This document shows positions 34,508-43,207 of a stretch of 64,000 nucleotides of DNA, in pieces. Every line of letters begins with the position of its first letter. Positions within the stretch are counted from its first letter, which is position 1. The position numbers and the translations under genes were made by a program. Under the pieces are notes generated by a model. It saw only the letters and a program-made list of their open reading frames with translations, was not told the DNA's origin and made no database searches. This stretch comes from Thalassobellus sediminis (GTDB taxonomy: Bacteria; Bacteroidota; Bacteroidia; Flavobacteriales; Flavobacteriaceae), in the NCBI RefSeq assembly GCF_044386045.1, contig NZ_JBISCD010000040.1:248001-312000 (forward strand), written 5' to 3'.

Positions 34508-35167
34508 ATGAAACTTTCAGAATACATTATTAACGACATTAAGCCATTAAATAGCAATAGTAAAATTAAAGATTTGCAATTATTATTTAATCAGTTAACT
34601 TATTCTCATATCCCTGTTCAAAATGATCAAGGCGTATTTTTAGGCTCTTTTTTTGAAACAGACGCCCATTGTTTTGATAGCGAAAAATCTTTAAGCGAAC
34701 ATCTATATTCTCTTGAAACTTTTTTTGTACGTGACAACACCTTATGGTTAGATGTTTTAGAAGCTTTTGCTACAAACTCTGCCAATATTATGCCTGTTTT
34801 AAGTAATGACAATGAATATTTAGGTTATTATGAGCTTAATGATATTATCAGTTTATTTAGCGAATCACCTTTCTTCTCTGAAGCTGGAGGCATATTAGTT
34901 GTTGAAAAAGGCGTTAATGATTATTCATTTAGTGAAGTAAGCCAAATTATAGAATCTAATAATGGTAAACTTCTTGGTGCCTTTGTATCTAAAATGACTA
35001 GTGATTTAGTTCAAATTACTTTAAAAATTGGCAACACTGGCCTTAACGATATTATTCAAACATTTAGAAGATATAGTTACAACATAATATCTGGACACGA
35101 AGAAGATGGCTATATTGAAAGTTTGAAAGAACGATCGGATTATTTAAATAAATATTTAAACATGTAA
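34508..35167 (+). CDS. CBS-domain protein
   Basis: The 219-residue soluble protein carries a pair of CBS motifs in its first 125 residues (SHIPVQNDQGVFLGSFFE and IMPVLSNDNEYLGYYELNDIISLF), followed by an ACT-like C-terminal half (GGILVVEKGVNDYSFSEVSQIIESNNGKLLGAF). CBS pairs bind adenosyl nucleotides. The stop overlaps the nadK start (the TAATG arrangement), so the two are coupled, and this gene precedes nadK in other Bacteroidota as I know them. A link to NAD(P) or nucleotide sensing is inferred only from that position. Confidence 0.85.
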   Translation: MKLSEYIINDIKPLNSNSKIKDLQLLFNQLTYSHIPVQNDQGVFLGSFFETDAHCFDSEKSLSEHLYSLETFFVRDNTLWLDVLEAFATNSANIMPVLSNDNEYLGYYELNDIISLFSESPFFSEAGGILVVEKGVNDYSFSEVSQIIESNNGKLLGAFVSKMTSDLVQITLKIGNTGLNDIIQTFRRYSYNIISGHEEDGYIESLKERSDYLNKYLNM

Positions 35168-36054
35168 TGATGAAGGTTGCTATTTTTGGACGCTATTATA
35201 ACGATACAACTTCTGCATCTGTAGAAACGCTTTTCAATTATTTAAGTAAACAAGGTGTAGATGCTTATATTGAAACTCAATTTCACAAACTTATAAGTAT
35301 AGAATCTCACGGGATAAAAAACTTTGATACTTATAAGATGTTTAGTGAATTAGACCAATCGTTCGATTTTCTTGTAAGTATTGGAGGTGACGGTACTATT
35401 TTAAGATCGACCATCTTTGTAAAAGATTTAGGCATTCCTATTATAGGTATTAACACAGGCCGTTTAGGGTTTTTAGCCACCATTCAGGTAGATGTTATAG
35501 AGCAAGCCATCCAAAATATTTTAGATGGCCATTATAAAATATCAGAACGAACCTTACTTTCTGTTGAAACATCTCCAAAAAATGATGATATCGTTTCAAT
35601 GAATTTTGCATTGAACGAAATAACAGTAAGCAGAAAAAATACCACTGCTATGATTACTGTAGACACCTATTTAGACGATGAATTTTTAAACTCATATTGG
35701 AGTGATGGTTTAATTGTTTCTACCCCAACAGGTTCTACAGGTTACTCCCTTAGTTGTGGTGGCCCTGTAATTACACCTGGTGCAAACAATTTTGTTTTAA
35801 CACCTATTGCACCTCATAATTTAAGCGCACGCCCACTAATTATACCTGATTCTACCGAAATACTACTTAAAGTTAATGGAAGAGAAGAACACCATTTAAT
35901 GTCTTTAGATTCTAGAATTGCAACTTTAGAAAATGGTACTATCATTAAAATAAAAAAAGCCGGTTTTAAAATTAAGATGATTGACTTACTTGATGAAAGC
36001 TTTTTTTCTACACTCCGTAAAAAACTACTTTGGGGCGAAGACAAAAGAAATTAA
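35167..36054 (+). CDS. nadK: NAD kinase
   Basis: The 295-residue protein phosphorylates NAD to NADP. The catalytic GGDGT motif is at 73-77 (SIGGDGTILRS). The region NTGRLGFLA and the second motif SDGLIVSTPTGSTGYSLSCGGP are typical and complete. Two ATGs lie together (35167 and 35170); the first overlaps the stop of the CBS gene, and either would work. Confidence 0.97.
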   Translation: MMKVAIFGRYYNDTTSASVETLFNYLSKQGVDAYIETQFHKLISIESHGIKNFDTYKMFSELDQSFDFLVSIGGDGTILRSTIFVKDLGIPIIGINTGRLGFLATIQVDVIEQAIQNILDGHYKISERTLLSVETSPKNDDIVSMNFALNEITVSRKNTTAMITVDTYLDDEFLNSYWSDGLIVSTPTGSTGYSLSCGGPVITPGANNFVLTPIAPHNLSARPLIIPDSTEILLKVNGREEHHLMSLDSRIATLENGTIIKIKKAGFKIKMIDLLDESFFSTLRKKLLWGEDKRN

Positions 36055-36128
36055 ACAATAATTTAATAGAAATACTGTTTTAAACTCATACAAATTAGCT
36101 CAAATTATAATAGGCTAATCTTATTTAT

Positions 36129-36136
36129 TATATTTG
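36129..36136 (+). promoter_or_regulatory. Putative -7 promoter element for the DUF6089-uppS-bamA unit
   Basis: TATATTTG matches TAnnTTTG and lies 17 bases before the DUF6089 start, so the message would have a very short leader. No -33 TTG is seen at the normal distance. Confidence 0.5.
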
Positions 36137-36153
36137 CAAACTTTTGAATATCT

Positions 36154-36840
36154 ATGAGGCATTTAACCGTATTGATTTTAAGCATTTTAAGCATCCAATT
36201 AAGCCACTCTCAAATTAACGAAATTGGTATATTTGTAGGTGGTAGTAATTTTATTGGAGATGTTGGAGCGACAGATTATATTTCACCAAACCAGTTAGCA
36301 TTTGGTGGTATTTATAAGTGGAACGCTAGTTCCAGACATTCATGGAGAGCCTCAATAATTTTCAGCGATTTAGAAGCTATTGACGTGAATTCAGATGACC
36401 CAAGACGTATTCAAAGAGGTTATGAGTTTTCAAGTAAAATAATGGAGATTTCAGCAGGTATGGAATTTACTTTTCTTGATTTCAATTTGCATTCTGGACA
36501 AAAAATAGCAACACCTTACCTATACACAGGTATAAGTGTTGCACAGCATGACAATCATTACTTTTTAAATGGAGTACAAACTTCAGAAAACAATTCAAGT
36601 TGGGCTTTTGGTATTCCCATGGCTATAGGCTTTAAGTCTAATTTTATTGGTAATTTTATTTTAGGAATTGAAGTAGGTGCACGCTATACGTTTTCAGATG
36701 AATTAGACGGTAGCCTTCCAGATACCCAGTCGCTTCAACCTTTTAGATTTGGAAATATAAACAATAACGATTGGTATGTGTTTTCTGGTATTACACTAAC
36801 TTACACCTTTGGAGAAAACCCATGCTATTGCGTAAATTAA
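36154..36840 (+). CDS. DUF6089 outer membrane protein
   Basis: The 228-residue protein has a signal peptide (about 1-19, ending LSHSQ). The remainder is amphipathic beta-strand with GIFVGGSNFIGDVGATDYI, a typical small outer membrane barrel, and ends in ENPCYCVN. It matches the DUF6089 family, found in Bacteroidota just before uppS and bamA. The function is unknown. The one-base gap to uppS (stop 36840, start 36842) shows a shared transcript. Envelope assembly is a reasonable inference from the neighbours. Confidence 0.85.
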   Translation: MRHLTVLILSILSIQLSHSQINEIGIFVGGSNFIGDVGATDYISPNQLAFGGIYKWNASSRHSWRASIIFSDLEAIDVNSDDPRRIQRGYEFSSKIMEISAGMEFTFLDFNLHSGQKIATPYLYTGISVAQHDNHYFLNGVQTSENNSSWAFGIPMAIGFKSNFIGNFILGIEVGARYTFSDELDGSLPDTQSLQPFRFGNINNNDWYVFSGITLTYTFGENPCYCVN

Positions 36841-36841
36841 A

Positions 36842-37582
36842 ATGGATTTAAAAGAAAACATAATAATTACAAGACTTCCAGAGCACATCGCTATTATTAT
36901 GGATGGTAATGGTCGTTGGGCTAAACAACAAGGAATGCTCAGAGCTTTTGGGCATGAAAATGGCACAAAATCGGTTAGACTAACTGTTGAAGCTTGTGCT
37001 GAACTTGGTGTTAAAAATTTAACACTATATGCGTTTTCTACAGAAAATTGGAATAGACCAAAACTAGAAGTACAAACACTAATGAAACTATTAGTCTCTT
37101 CACTAAAAAAAGAGATTAAAACATTACAAGACAATAACATAAAACTAGCGGCTATTGGTAATTTAAACACCTTGCCAAAGAAGGTTTTTAAAGAGCTTCA
37201 TGAAGTTATTGAACAAACAAAAGACAATAATAGAATGACTCTAACACTAGCATTAAGCTATGGTTCGCGAGAGGAAATCATAAATACTGTTAAAGAGATT
37301 AGTATTAAAGTTAAAAATAATATAATTTCGCCCGATAAAATTGATGAATCAATTATAAATGAGCATCTTTACACGCAAAATTTACCTGATGTAGATTTAC
37401 TTATAAGAACAAGTGGCGAACAACGTATAAGCAACTTTTTACTTTGGCAAATTGCCTATGCTGAATTGTACTTTACTAGTGTATTGTGGCCGGATTTTAC
37501 AAAGCAGCATTTGTATGAAGCTATTATTGAATATCAAAAAAGAGAACGAAGATTTGGGAAAACAAGTGAACAACTTAACTAG
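36842..37582 (+). CDS. uppS: Isoprenyl transferase (undecaprenyl diphosphate synthase)
   Basis: The 246-residue protein matches UppS, the cis-prenyltransferase that makes the C55 lipid carrier for peptidoglycan and O-antigen. Catalytic Asp21 is in IAIIMDGNGRWAKQQG; later motifs are TLYAFSTENWNRP, LALSYGSREEI and the C-terminal DLLIRTSGEQRISNFLLWQIAYAELYFT. Its 3' end overlaps the likely GTG start of bamA by 17 bases, so bamA translation is probably coupled. Confidence 0.97.
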   Translation: MDLKENIIITRLPEHIAIIMDGNGRWAKQQGMLRAFGHENGTKSVRLTVEACAELGVKNLTLYAFSTENWNRPKLEVQTLMKLLVSSLKKEIKTLQDNNIKLAAIGNLNTLPKKVFKELHEVIEQTKDNNRMTLTLALSYGSREEIINTVKEISIKVKNNIISPDKIDESIINEHLYTQNLPDVDLLIRTSGEQRISNFLLWQIAYAELYFTSVLWPDFTKQHLYEAIIEYQKRERRFGKTSEQLN

Positions 37583-40166
37583 CATTTTACCTTTAACATA
37601 TTTAAAGTATTTTTTAATTACGCTCTTTTTTGCTTGTAGTGTTAATATTCATGCACAAGAATTGGAATATAGTAATGGAAAAAAATACACACTTGGAGGT
37701 ATATCTGTATTAGGCAACACAAGTTTTAATGAACAAACTATTGTAGCCTATTCAGGGTTAACTAAGGGAAAAGAAATAACCATTCCGGGTGAAGAAATAA
37801 GCGCCTCTATTAAAAAACTTTGGAACTCAAAACTTTTTAGCGACATCGAACTTTATATTACTAAAATTGAAGGTAATGTTGCTTATTTAGAAATACGTCT
37901 TTCAGATTTACCACAATTAAATGAATTAAAAATAAATGGAGTAAAAAAATCTAAATTCGAAAGTATTATTAGTGACAATAAATTAAAAAAGGGAACTAAA
38001 GTTACCGAAAACCTCATTACAACTACACAAAATTTCCTTGAAAAAAAATACAAAAAACAAGGATTTTTAAACTCCAAAGTACATATTAACACTATAGATG
38101 TAAAAGATTCTATAGAAACAGCTAGAGTTAATATGGTACTTAATATTGATAAGGGTGAAAAAGTTAAAATAAAAGATATAGTTTTTAACGGAAATGATGT
38201 TTTAAGCGATAAAAAGCTTAGAAAGAGCATGAAAACCACAAAAAAAATCAATCGAATCCGATTATTAAAACGATCTAAATTTATAGATTCGGCATACCAA
38301 GCAGACCTAGGACATGTTATAGACACCTATAAAGAAAACGGTTATAGAGATGCCCGTATTTTATCTGATAGTATTATTGTAAATGATGACAAAACTATAT
38401 CACTTAAAATTGATGTAATAGAAGGAGAACAATATAAGTTTGGTGATATTACATTTATAGGTAATACTGTTTATAGTAATGAGTATTTAAGTAGACTTTT
38501 AAGAATTAATAAAGGTGACACTTATAATGGTGTTGAATTACAAAAACGAATTGCAGATAATAGTAAACCAGATGCCTTTGATATAACAAATCAATACCAA
38601 AATAATGGTTATTTATTTTCAAGTATCAATGCTGTTGAAGTAAGTGCAGATGATAATGTCATAGACCTAGAAATTAGAATTTCTGAAGGTAAACCAGCTT
38701 ATTTTAATAACGTAACTATTGTAGGTAACGACAAAACTAATGATCATGTTGTTTACAGAGAAATACGCACAAGACCAGGGCAATTATATAGTAAAGCGAA
38801 TGTGGTTCGTACGGTTAGAGAATTAGGACAATTAGGCTTTTTTGATGCTCAAGAAATATCACCAGATTTTATCAACCCAAATCCTAACGAAGGAACAATT
38901 GATATGGAGTATTCTGTAAAAGAAACAGGATCTAGCCAGATAGAATTACAAGGTGGCTATGGAGGCGGTGGTTTTATTGGAACACTTGGTTTGTCATTTA
39001 ATAACTTTTCTATAAAAGACATCTTCAAAAAAGAAGCTTACAAACCCATACCAATGGGTGACGGACAAAAACTATCACTACGTTTACAAGCAAGTCGTTT
39101 TTATCAAACCTATAGTTTTTCTTTTTCAGAACCATGGATGGGAGGTAAACGTCCGGTACAGTTTTCAACATCTATATCGCATACTAAACAATTTTTATTT
39201 GATTTTCAAACTGGAAATGCTGATAAGAGCAAGAGCTTTAATATTACAGGAATTACTTTTGGTTTAGCAAAACGCTTACAAGTTCCAGATGACTTCTTTA
39301 CATTATCTCAAGCCATCAGTTTTCAACGTTACGATTTAAAAAATTATAACACCGGTTTATTTACTTTCGGAAATGGGTATTCTAACAATTTATCCTATAC
39401 CGTTGGCCTTAGTAGAAACAATACGAGTGTAGATCCTATTTTTCCAACTGGTGGATCTAGTTTTTCTGCAACAGCAAAATTTTCAGCCCCTTATTCTTTA
39501 TTTAATGGTATAGATTACAAAGCAATTGCAGATGATCGTGAAGCGCAACAATCTATCATTAATGATGCTACTTCTACTGATGTTCAAAGAAGTAATGCTT
39601 CAACTAAAATAGCTGAAATAGATCAAGAACGTTATAAATGGTTAGAATTTTATAAAGTAAAATTTAAAGGTGAATGGTATACAGAATTGGCAAAAAAACT
39701 AGTTTTAAGACCAAGTGTAGAGTTTGGTTTCTTAGGAGCATATGATAATGCAAGAGGTGTAGTTCCTTTTGAGCGCTTCTTTCTTGGTGGTGATGGTCTT
39801 GGTAATTTCAGTTTAGATGGTAGAGAAGTAATTGCTCTTAGAGGTTATCCAAATCAATCCTTATCAAATCAAGATGGAGGAACTATTTATAATAAATTCT
39901 CATTAGAACTTCGTTATCCAATAACGCTAGCTGCTTCTGCAAAAATATATGCTTTAGGGTTTTTAGAAGGTGGTACTTCTTATAATAATTTTAGAGATTA
40001 TAACCCTTTCGATATTAAACGATCTGCAGGATTAGGTATTCGTATTTTCATGCCTGCATTCGGACTATTAGGTATCGACTTTGGACATCGTTTCGATGAT
40101 ATTCCAGGACAACCAGGTTCTAGTAATAATTGGGAAACTCACTTCATAATTGGACAACAATTTTAA
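37566..40166 (+). CDS. bamA: Outer membrane protein assembly factor BamA
   Basis: From a GTG at 37566 the protein has 866 residues, beginning with MNNLTSILPLTYLKYFLITLF and a signal peptide cut after HAQ. A longer frame to 37452 would put 38 residues decoded from inside uppS before the signal peptide and is rejected. Five POTRA-like repeats follow (about 40-440), with GNTSFNEQTI, KGEKVKIKDIVFNGNDVLSDKKLR and YKFGDITFIGNTVYSNEYL. The 16-strand barrel carries the conserved loop-6 motif as ALRGYPNQSLS and ends with a final strand in HFIIGQQF, the recognised outer membrane C terminus. BamA inserts barrels into the outer membrane. It is followed by two OmpH/Skp chaperone genes. Confidence 0.95.
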   Translation: MNNLTSILPLTYLKYFLITLFFACSVNIHAQELEYSNGKKYTLGGISVLGNTSFNEQTIVAYSGLTKGKEITIPGEEISASIKKLWNSKLFSDIELYITKIEGNVAYLEIRLSDLPQLNELKINGVKKSKFESIISDNKLKKGTKVTENLITTTQNFLEKKYKKQGFLNSKVHINTIDVKDSIETARVNMVLNIDKGEKVKIKDIVFNGNDVLSDKKLRKSMKTTKKINRIRLLKRSKFIDSAYQADLGHVIDTYKENGYRDARILSDSIIVNDDKTISLKIDVIEGEQYKFGDITFIGNTVYSNEYLSRLLRINKGDTYNGVELQKRIADNSKPDAFDITNQYQNNGYLFSSINAVEVSADDNVIDLEIRISEGKPAYFNNVTIVGNDKTNDHVVYREIRTRPGQLYSKANVVRTVRELGQLGFFDAQEISPDFINPNPNEGTIDMEYSVKETGSSQIELQGGYGGGGFIGTLGLSFNNFSIKDIFKKEAYKPIPMGDGQKLSLRLQASRFYQTYSFSFSEPWMGGKRPVQFSTSISHTKQFLFDFQTGNADKSKSFNITGITFGLAKRLQVPDDFFTLSQAISFQRYDLKNYNTGLFTFGNGYSNNLSYTVGLSRNNTSVDPIFPTGGSSFSATAKFSAPYSLFNGIDYKAIADDREAQQSIINDATSTDVQRSNASTKIAEIDQERYKWLEFYKVKFKGEWYTELAKKLVLRPSVEFGFLGAYDNARGVVPFERFFLGGDGLGNFSLDGREVIALRGYPNQSLSNQDGGTIYNKFSLELRYPITLAASAKIYALGFLEGGTSYNNFRDYNPFDIKRSAGLGIRIFMPAFGLLGIDFGHRFDDIPGQPGSSNNWETHFIIGQQF

Positions 40167-40213
40167 TTTTGGCACGATATTTTCTAATAACATTATGATG
40201 ATTTAAATGAGAA

Positions 40214-40247
40214 TTGAAATTTTTAAGATTAAAATTCGTTAATTTTG
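40214..40247 (+). promoter_or_regulatory. Promoter before the ompH pair
   Basis: A -33 TTG (40214-40216) is followed after 23 bases by TAATTTTG (40240-40247), within the Flavobacterium consensus. The transcript would have a leader of about 85 bases before the first ompH gene and could make the chaperones independently of bamA. Confidence 0.6.
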
Positions 40248-40339
40248 AAAACACAATTCAAAAAAGTAACAGATATATAATTAATCATCTGTCTTTTTTA
40301 GAATTTATGAGTTGATAAATTATAAAAAACATTAAACAG

Positions 40340-41494
40340 ATGCGAAACAACGTTCTTTTTTTACTGACAATAGTTTTTATGCTAAGCTTTTCTTCATATG
40401 CGCAACGTGGAGTAAGAATAGCTTATATAGATACAGAATATATTTTAGAGAATGTTCCAGAATATCAAGAAGCAACAACGCAATTAAATGCTAAAGCCGA
40501 TAAATGGAAAAATGAAATTCAAACTAAATTAAGTACTATTGAGCAAAAACGAAAAGATCTAAGTAATGAAAAAGCGCTTTTAACTTCTGAACTTATTAGT
40601 GAACGTGAAGAAGATATTACTTTTGAAGAAAAAGAAATCCTAGATTACCAACAAAAACGTTTTGGACCTAATGGCGATTTGTTTATTCAAAAAAAGCAAT
40701 TGATGCAACCCATACAAGATCAAATTTTTGCAGCAGTACAAGATTTAGCCGCAAGTAGAAAATATGATTTTATTTTTGATAAATCATCAGATGCTGTTAT
40801 GCTATATTCGGCAAGGCAATATGATTTAAGCGATCAAATTATAAGAAGTATTACAAGATCTGCAAAACGTACACAAGCGGTATCAAAAGCAGAGAAAAAA
40901 GCAGCTAAAGAAGAAGAATTAGTTCCAGAAATTAATTATGAACAAGAAGCACGTGAAAAAGCACTAGAAGAAAAGAAAGAAGCACGTGAAAGTGCAATTG
41001 AAAAAGCCAGACAAGAAAAATTAGCAGCAAGAGAAGCAAAAGTAAAAGCAGCTGAAGCCAGACGTCAAAAAATATTAGACGATAGAGAAAAAGCTAAACA
41101 AGAAAAATTAGCTGAAAGAAATACAATATCAGAAACAGCGAATGATAAAGATGAAACAGCTAAATCGGAAACAAAGAAAGCTGAAGTTGAAACAAAAACT
41201 AGAGCTCAAATAATTGAAGAAAACAGACAAAAGAAACTAGCTGAAAGAGAAAAATTAAAACAAGAAAAATCATCTAGTAGTAATACAGCAACAGAAACAG
41301 TTAATGATTCAGATAACACGGCAAAATCTGAAATCACAAAAGAAGTTAAAGTTGAAACAAAAACAAGGGCTCAACTAATTGAAGAAAATAGACAAAAAAA
41401 ATTAGCAGATAGAAAAGCTCGAATAAAAGAATTAGCAGAAAGAAAAAAGAAAATTTTAGAAGAACGCCAAAAGGCAAAAGACAGTTTAAACTAA
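40340..41494 (+). CDS. OmpH/Skp-family periplasmic chaperone with long repeated charged tail
   Basis: The 384-residue protein has a signal peptide (about 1-21, ending SYAQ). An OmpH domain covers about 25-175 (RIAYIDTEYILENVPEYQEATTQL, long coiled-coil helices, KYDFIFDKSSDAVMLYS). The usual family member stops here; this one adds a tail of about 200 residues rich in Lys, Glu, Ala and Arg. The tail contains a 55-residue repeat, with copies of VETKTRAQxIEENRQKKLA encoded from about 41186 and 41351. Skp-like proteins carry unfolded outer membrane proteins to BamA, which is encoded just upstream. The tail is probably a long helix. A second, short ompH gene follows 40 bases downstream. Confidence 0.9.
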   Translation: MRNNVLFLLTIVFMLSFSSYAQRGVRIAYIDTEYILENVPEYQEATTQLNAKADKWKNEIQTKLSTIEQKRKDLSNEKALLTSELISEREEDITFEEKEILDYQQKRFGPNGDLFIQKKQLMQPIQDQIFAAVQDLAASRKYDFIFDKSSDAVMLYSARQYDLSDQIIRSITRSAKRTQAVSKAEKKAAKEEELVPEINYEQEAREKALEEKKEARESAIEKARQEKLAAREAKVKAAEARRQKILDDREKAKQEKLAERNTISETANDKDETAKSETKKAEVETKTRAQIIEENRQKKLAEREKLKQEKSSSSNTATETVNDSDNTAKSEITKEVKVETKTRAQLIEENRQKKLADRKARIKELAERKKKILEERQKAKDSLN

Positions 41495-41534
41495 AAACAA
41501 TTAATAATTTATAACACAATTAATACTATTTAAA

Positions 41535-42041
41535 ATGAAACAATTTAAAACTCTATTATTAGCAACTGCATTATGTATTGGAACTTTCAGTTTCACACAA
41601 GCTCAAAGTAAAGTTGCCCATATAAACACACAAGAATTAATTTCTGCTATGCCAGAAATGAAAGCTGCTCAAAAAGAACTTGAAAATTTAAGTAAAACAT
41701 ATCAAACAGATATGCAAGCATCTATTACAGAATACCAAACTACAGTTAAACAATATGATGCTGAAGCAGCTACAAAAACTGCTGAAGAAAACGCAATAAG
41801 AGCTCAAGAGCTTCAAGGAAAACAACAACGCCTTCAACAATTTGAAGCAGATGCTAGAAAAGATATAGAATCTAAACAAGCAGAATTAATCCAACCTATT
41901 ACTGAAAAAGCTAAAGCAGCTATTTTAAAAGTTGGAAGAGCTCAAGGATATGAGTATGTTTTAGATTCATCTGTAGGAGTAACAATTTTAGCTGATGGTA
42001 AAAACTTACTTGATGATGTTAAAAAAGAATTGGGCATCTAA
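41535..42041 (+). CDS. OmpH/Skp-family periplasmic chaperone
   Basis: The 168-residue protein has a signal peptide (about 1-23, ending FTQAQ), followed by the family start KVAHINTQELISAMPEMKAAQKELENL, two long helices, and the closing strand region YEYVLDSSVGVTILADGKNLLDDVKKELGI. The length is normal for OmpH/Skp. It should bind unfolded outer membrane proteins in the periplasm and hand them to BamA. A terminator follows 25 bases after the stop. Confidence 0.95.
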   Translation: MKQFKTLLLATALCIGTFSFTQAQSKVAHINTQELISAMPEMKAAQKELENLSKTYQTDMQASITEYQTTVKQYDAEAATKTAEENAIRAQELQGKQQRLQQFEADARKDIESKQAELIQPITEKAKAAILKVGRAQGYEYVLDSSVGVTILADGKNLLDDVKKELGI

Positions 42042-42066
42042 TTAACATTACTTAAATAAATATATT

Positions 42067-42097
42067 AAAAGCTGCTTTTTACAAGGCAGCTTTTTTA
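42067..42097 (+). terminator. Intrinsic terminator after the ompH pair
   Basis: AAAAGCTGC, short loop, GCAGCTTTTTT: a stem of about 8 pairs with a T run ending the bamA-ompH-ompH block. Its T run is directly joined to the -7 element of murI. Confidence 0.8.
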
Positions 42098-42103
42098 TTT
42101 TTG
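42096..42103 (+). promoter_or_regulatory. Putative -7 promoter element of murI
   Basis: TATTTTTG matches TAnnTTTG and ends only 7 bases before the ATG at 42111. Transcription would begin at or within a few bases of the start codon, giving a leaderless or almost leaderless message. It begins in the last T residues of the preceding terminator. Confidence 0.5.
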
Positions 42104-42110
42104 TTAAACT

Positions 42111-42890
42111 ATGAATATACAACCTATTGGTATTTTTGATTCGGGTGTTGGCGGCACCTCTATTTGGAAAGAAATTCATAATCTTTTACCAAACGAGCAT
42201 ACTATCTATTTGGCAGATAGTATGAATGCACCATATGGCCCTAAAGGGCAAGATGCCATTATTAATTTAAGTTTTAAAAACACTGAACATTTAATTAATA
42301 AAGGTTGCAAACTAATTGTTGTAGCCTGTAACACAGCAACTACAAATGCTATAGATTTTCTTCGAAAAACTTATCAGGTACCTTTCATTGGTATAGAACC
42401 TGCCATAAAACCAGCTGCTTTAAACACTAAAACAAACGCTATTGGTATTCTTGCTACTAAAGGCACTTTAACTAGTGCTTTGTTCTCTAAAACTTCTGGA
42501 TTATTTACTAGTAACGTTACTGTAATAGAACAGCAAGGAGAAGGCATTGTTGAGCTTATTGAAAATGGCAAATTGCTTTCTGATGAGATCAAAACACTTT
42601 TAAACATCTATTTAAAACCCATGATAGATGCTAATATTGATTATTTAGTTTTAGGCTGTACACATTACCCATATTTAATGCCATTACTTATTGATATTCT
42701 TCCAAGTCATGTTAAAATAATAGATTCCGGTGAAGCCGTAGCAAGACAAACTAAGGCTGTTTTAGAAAAAAACAATTTACTAAACACAGGTTATTCAAAA
42801 ACTAAGAATGAGTTTTTTACAAATGGGAACCCTGAAGTTTTAAAATCCCTCTTACAATCTAAATTAAATGTAGAGTTTTGGAGTTTTTAA
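42111..42890 (+). CDS. murI: Glutamate racemase
   Basis: The 259-residue protein converts L- to D-glutamate for peptidoglycan. The motif GIFDSGVGG holds Asp10 and Ser11. The two catalytic cysteines are Cys73 in VVACNTATTNA and Cys183 in LGCTHYPYL, with His185. All key residues are present and the length is normal. The ATG at 42111 is the first in frame and follows a -7 element by only 7 bases. No gene follows on the same strand for 317 bases. Confidence 0.97.
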   Translation: MNIQPIGIFDSGVGGTSIWKEIHNLLPNEHTIYLADSMNAPYGPKGQDAIINLSFKNTEHLINKGCKLIVVACNTATTNAIDFLRKTYQVPFIGIEPAIKPAALNTKTNAIGILATKGTLTSALFSKTSGLFTSNVTVIEQQGEGIVELIENGKLLSDEIKTLLNIYLKPMIDANIDYLVLGCTHYPYLMPLLIDILPSHVKIIDSGEAVARQTKAVLEKNNLLNTGYSKTKNEFFTNGNPEVLKSLLQSKLNVEFWSF

Positions 42891-43092
42891 CTTTAAAGCA
42901 CAACTAATTATATAATAAAATTGTTTAGAAATAATAAAAAATTCTAAATATACTTCATTAAAAAAATGTTTTAAACTGAATACTTTACCATTTCAACTAA
43001 ATAACGCACCTTAACAGGTAAGTACAGGATAGATAAACTTATGGTTATCAATATATTTAAAACGTAATAATTACATTTAATGTTTTTCTATT

Positions 43093-43144
43093 AAACAAAC
43101 CTTTGTTTTAAAATAAATCACTAACACAAAACAAACCTTTGTTT
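43093..43144. repeat. Two identical 16-base palindromic sites, 36 bases apart
   Basis: AAACAAACCTTTGTTT occurs at 43093-43108 and again, base for base, at 43129-43144. Each copy is itself an inverted repeat (AAACAAA / TTTGTTT around CC). The second copy ends 63 bases before the start of the T9SS-exported protein gene. They are candidate operators for the GH115 locus. The remainder of the 317-base gap after murI (42891-43092) is AT-rich and shows nothing else I can name. Confidence 0.5.
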
Positions 43145-43207
43145 AACTAACAACCAAAAAGAAGGATCGACCTTCAAAATTTTAAATAACAACTAAATAA
43201 CAACTTT

